Shown here: piece by piece, positions 4,675 through 6,123 of the stretch
Layout of the letters: every line of letters begins with the position of its first letter
Position numbering within the stretch: position 1 is the first letter of the stretch
Assembly (NCBI GenBank): GCA_913056425.1
Contig: CAJXLR010000110.1
Coordinates: 1 to 6,123 of the forward strand
Direction: 5' to 3'
From: an uncultured Bacteroidota bacterium
Lineage (GTDB): Bacteria; Bacteroidota; Bacteroidia; NS11-12g; UBA9320
DNA length: 6,123 nucleotides
Program-made: the position numbers and the translations under genes
Notes under the pieces: generated by a model
Told to the model about the DNA's origin: nothing
Seen by the model: only the letters and a program-made list of their open reading frames with translations
The model's database searches: none

Positions 4675-6123
4675 ATGAAACGAATTCTACTTTTACTTAC
4701 GGCGTCATTTGCAGTAATTGTGACGGCATTTACATCTGCCGTTCAGGAAGAAGGCATGTACCCATTGGCTCAACTTGGTAGCCTGGATTTACAAAAAGCC
4801 GGACTGGAAATTCCCCAATCAGAAATATATCAACCCGGTAAGGTTGGGTTGACGAATGCTCTGGTGCAACTTGGTGGATGTACGGGGTCTTTCATATCGG
4901 AAGAGGGATTAATCATCACCAATCATCACTGCGTGTTTAGTGCGGTTGCTGCAGCTAGTACACCTAAAAAAAACTATTTGGACAATGGTTTTTATGCAGC
5001 TACGAACGATGAAGAGATTAAAACATCTATTCCATGCAGAATTACATTATCGTTTGATGATGTGAGCAAGCAGGTGTTGGATGGAGTAACCTCTGCCCTT
5101 TCGGCTGAAGAACAACAAGAAAAGATAACCGAGAACATCGAAGCAATCACGGAAGCTGAAGAAGAAAAATATCCGGATTTAGAAATCAAGATTTCTGAAA
5201 TGTTTGTTGGCAAGTACTACACGCTATTCCGGTATAAGTTGTTGGATGATGTGCGTTTGGTTTATGTTCCACCAAAAGCGGTTGGGAAGTTTGGAGGCGA
5301 AACAGATAACTGGATGTGGCCTCGTCACAATGCCGACTTTAGTATAGTACGAGCATATGAAAACGGAAAGCCATACAAACCAGAAAGACATTTAAAAATA
5401 GACGCAAACGGAACAAAGGAGAACGACTTTGTTTTTATTCTTGGGTATCCAGGTAGAACATACCGCCACTTCCCTGCTCAGTACCTCACCTATCAGAATG
5501 ACCACCTACTTCCGGTTATATCAGAATGGTTTGGTGAGCAAATAGAACTGATGCATCAAGATGCAGCAGGCGACAAGGCAAAACAATTGCAGTATGCGGG
5601 ACGAATAGCAAGCTTGAGTAACACTGAAAAGAACTTTAGAGGAAAGCTACAAGGTTTAAGAAGAACGACTATTCTGGAAGACCGTTATGCGAACCAAGCA
5701 AAATTGCAGGAATATGCCAAGGCTAATATGGCCGATTATGCTGAGGTTATTCCACGGATTGAGGAATTGTACCAACGCAAAAATGCAATTGCTGATGATT
5801 TCATTTTGTTGAATCAGTTGTACGGTAATTCTGGCGTTTTGAGTGCCGCGAATGCTCGAAACGCGCTATATAATGAATATGCTTCGCTGGATGGCCCTGG
5901 GAAGAAGCAGTGGCTTGCAGGTGAAGAAGGCATGAGAACATCTGTTCGTGGTGGTTACAACTGGAGGACCTGGAATCTTGAAAAGAGGTTCACAGCTGCT
6001 TTGATTTACCGAATTGGCAAAACAGGCAACGGTACCATGAACGAGGTGTATGACATCATGGGTTTGGAAAATCCGTCAAAAAGCACTGTAACTTTTGCCA
6101 TAATCAATTTTTTTCGTCAAATC
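4675..6123 (+). CDS. S46-family serine dipeptidyl-peptidase (DPP7/DPP11 type), 3' end outside the window
   Basis: An open frame of 483 codons runs to the right edge; the S46 family is usually about 700-720 residues. Residues 1 to about 22 are a Sec signal peptide (MKRILLLLTASFAVIV, then AFTSA), so the enzyme acts in the periplasm or at the surface, removing dipeptides from the N-terminus of peptides. Family landmarks are EEGMYPLAQL (25-34), GGCTGSF (67-73), TNHHC (82-86) with probable catalytic His85, GGETDNWMWPRHNADFS (207-223) with probable catalytic Asp221, and GYPGRT (257-262). From about 280 to 480 it is mostly charged and helix-like, matching the helical domain inserted in the chymotrypsin-like double barrel. 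The nucleophile Ser (in a GNSGSP motif near residue 650) and the residue that sets acidic versus hydrophobic P1 preference are not in the window, so DPP7-like and DPP11-like cannot be told apart. No Shine-Dalgarno is seen in the 4-bp gap; it is probably co-transcribed with mlaEF. Confidence 0.93.
   Translation, partial: MKRILLLLTASFAVIVTAFTSAVQEEGMYPLAQLGSLDLQKAGLEIPQSEIYQPGKVGLTNALVQLGGCTGSFISEEGLIITNHHCVFSAVAAASTPKKNYLDNGFYAATNDEEIKTSIPCRITLSFDDVSKQVLDGVTSALSAEEQQEKITENIEAITEAEEEKYPDLEIKISEMFVGKYYTLFRYKLLDDVRLVYVPPKAVGKFGGETDNWMWPRHNADFSIVRAYENGKPYKPERHLKIDANGTKENDFVFILGYPGRTYRHFPAQYLTYQNDHLLPVISEWFGEQIELMHQDAAGDKAKQLQYAGRIASLSNTEKNFRGKLQGLRRTTILEDRYANQAKLQEYAKANMADYAEVIPRIEELYQRKNAIADDFILLNQLYGNSGVLSAANARNALYNEYASLDGPGKKQWLAGEEGMRTSVRGGYNWRTWNLEKRFTAALIYRIGKTGNGTMNEVYDIMGLENPSKSTVTFAIINFFRQI

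Noticed and set aside
4966..4973. A8 run in the S46 gene as a possible frameshift site
   Set aside because: The reading frame is continuous across it and S46 motifs occur in the same frame on both sides, so no frameshift is indicated.
4992..5213. Minus-strand open frame of 73 codons within the S46 gene
   Set aside because: It is antisense to a clearly coding region with family motifs on the plus strand.
6108..6114. T7 run near the right edge as a possible frameshift in the S46 gene
   Set aside because: Only three codons remain after it, so frame continuity cannot be tested within the window.

Overview
The window looks like chromosomal DNA of a Bacteroidota bacterium, most likely a Flavobacteriia/Flavobacteriales relative. 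Four independent hints support this: a secreted protein with a type IX secretion system (T9SS) type A C-terminal sorting domain, an S46-family dipeptidyl-peptidase, a single-domain MnmD tRNA methyltransferase, and upstream sequences matching the Bacteroidota -7 element TAnnTTTG in place of an E. coli-type -10/-35 pair. Base composition is moderate and even by eye. I see no insertion sequence, phage gene, tRNA, rRNA or CRISPR array.

Layout, left to right. (1) The N-terminal 88 codons of a GT2 glycosyltransferase (minus strand) run off the left edge. (2) Head-to-head with it, 23 bp away, is mnmD (plus), the methyltransferase for the tRNA wobble uridine modification mnm5s2U. (3) mnmD converges on a 432-aa T9SS-secreted protein (minus); a strong hairpin between them terminates the minus-strand gene and places its U-tract over the mnmD stop codon. 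(4) Upstream of the secreted protein, on the same strand, lies a 232-aa short-chain dehydrogenase/reductase (SDR); the 97-bp gap holds a promoter-like -7 element and an inverted repeat. (5) A 92-bp divergent intergenic region separates the SDR from a rightward run of three tightly packed genes: an MlaE-type ABC permease, an MlaF-type ATPase (start and stop overlap by one base) and, 4 bp later, a secreted S46 serine peptidase that is cut by the right edge at codon 483, before its expected catalytic serine.

Functionally, MlaE and MlaF should form the inner-membrane core of an Mce/Mla-type lipid transporter that helps maintain the outer membrane. The usual substrate-binding MlaD/Mce subunit is not next to them. 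The S46 peptidase is exported to the periplasm or cell surface and would release dipeptides from peptides; its close packing suggests co-transcription with mlaEF, with no obvious biochemical link. The remaining genes look like single-gene housekeeping or envelope functions.

No stretch over 300 bases lacks a gene. I found no convincing evidence of a novel system; the findings below are modest observations.
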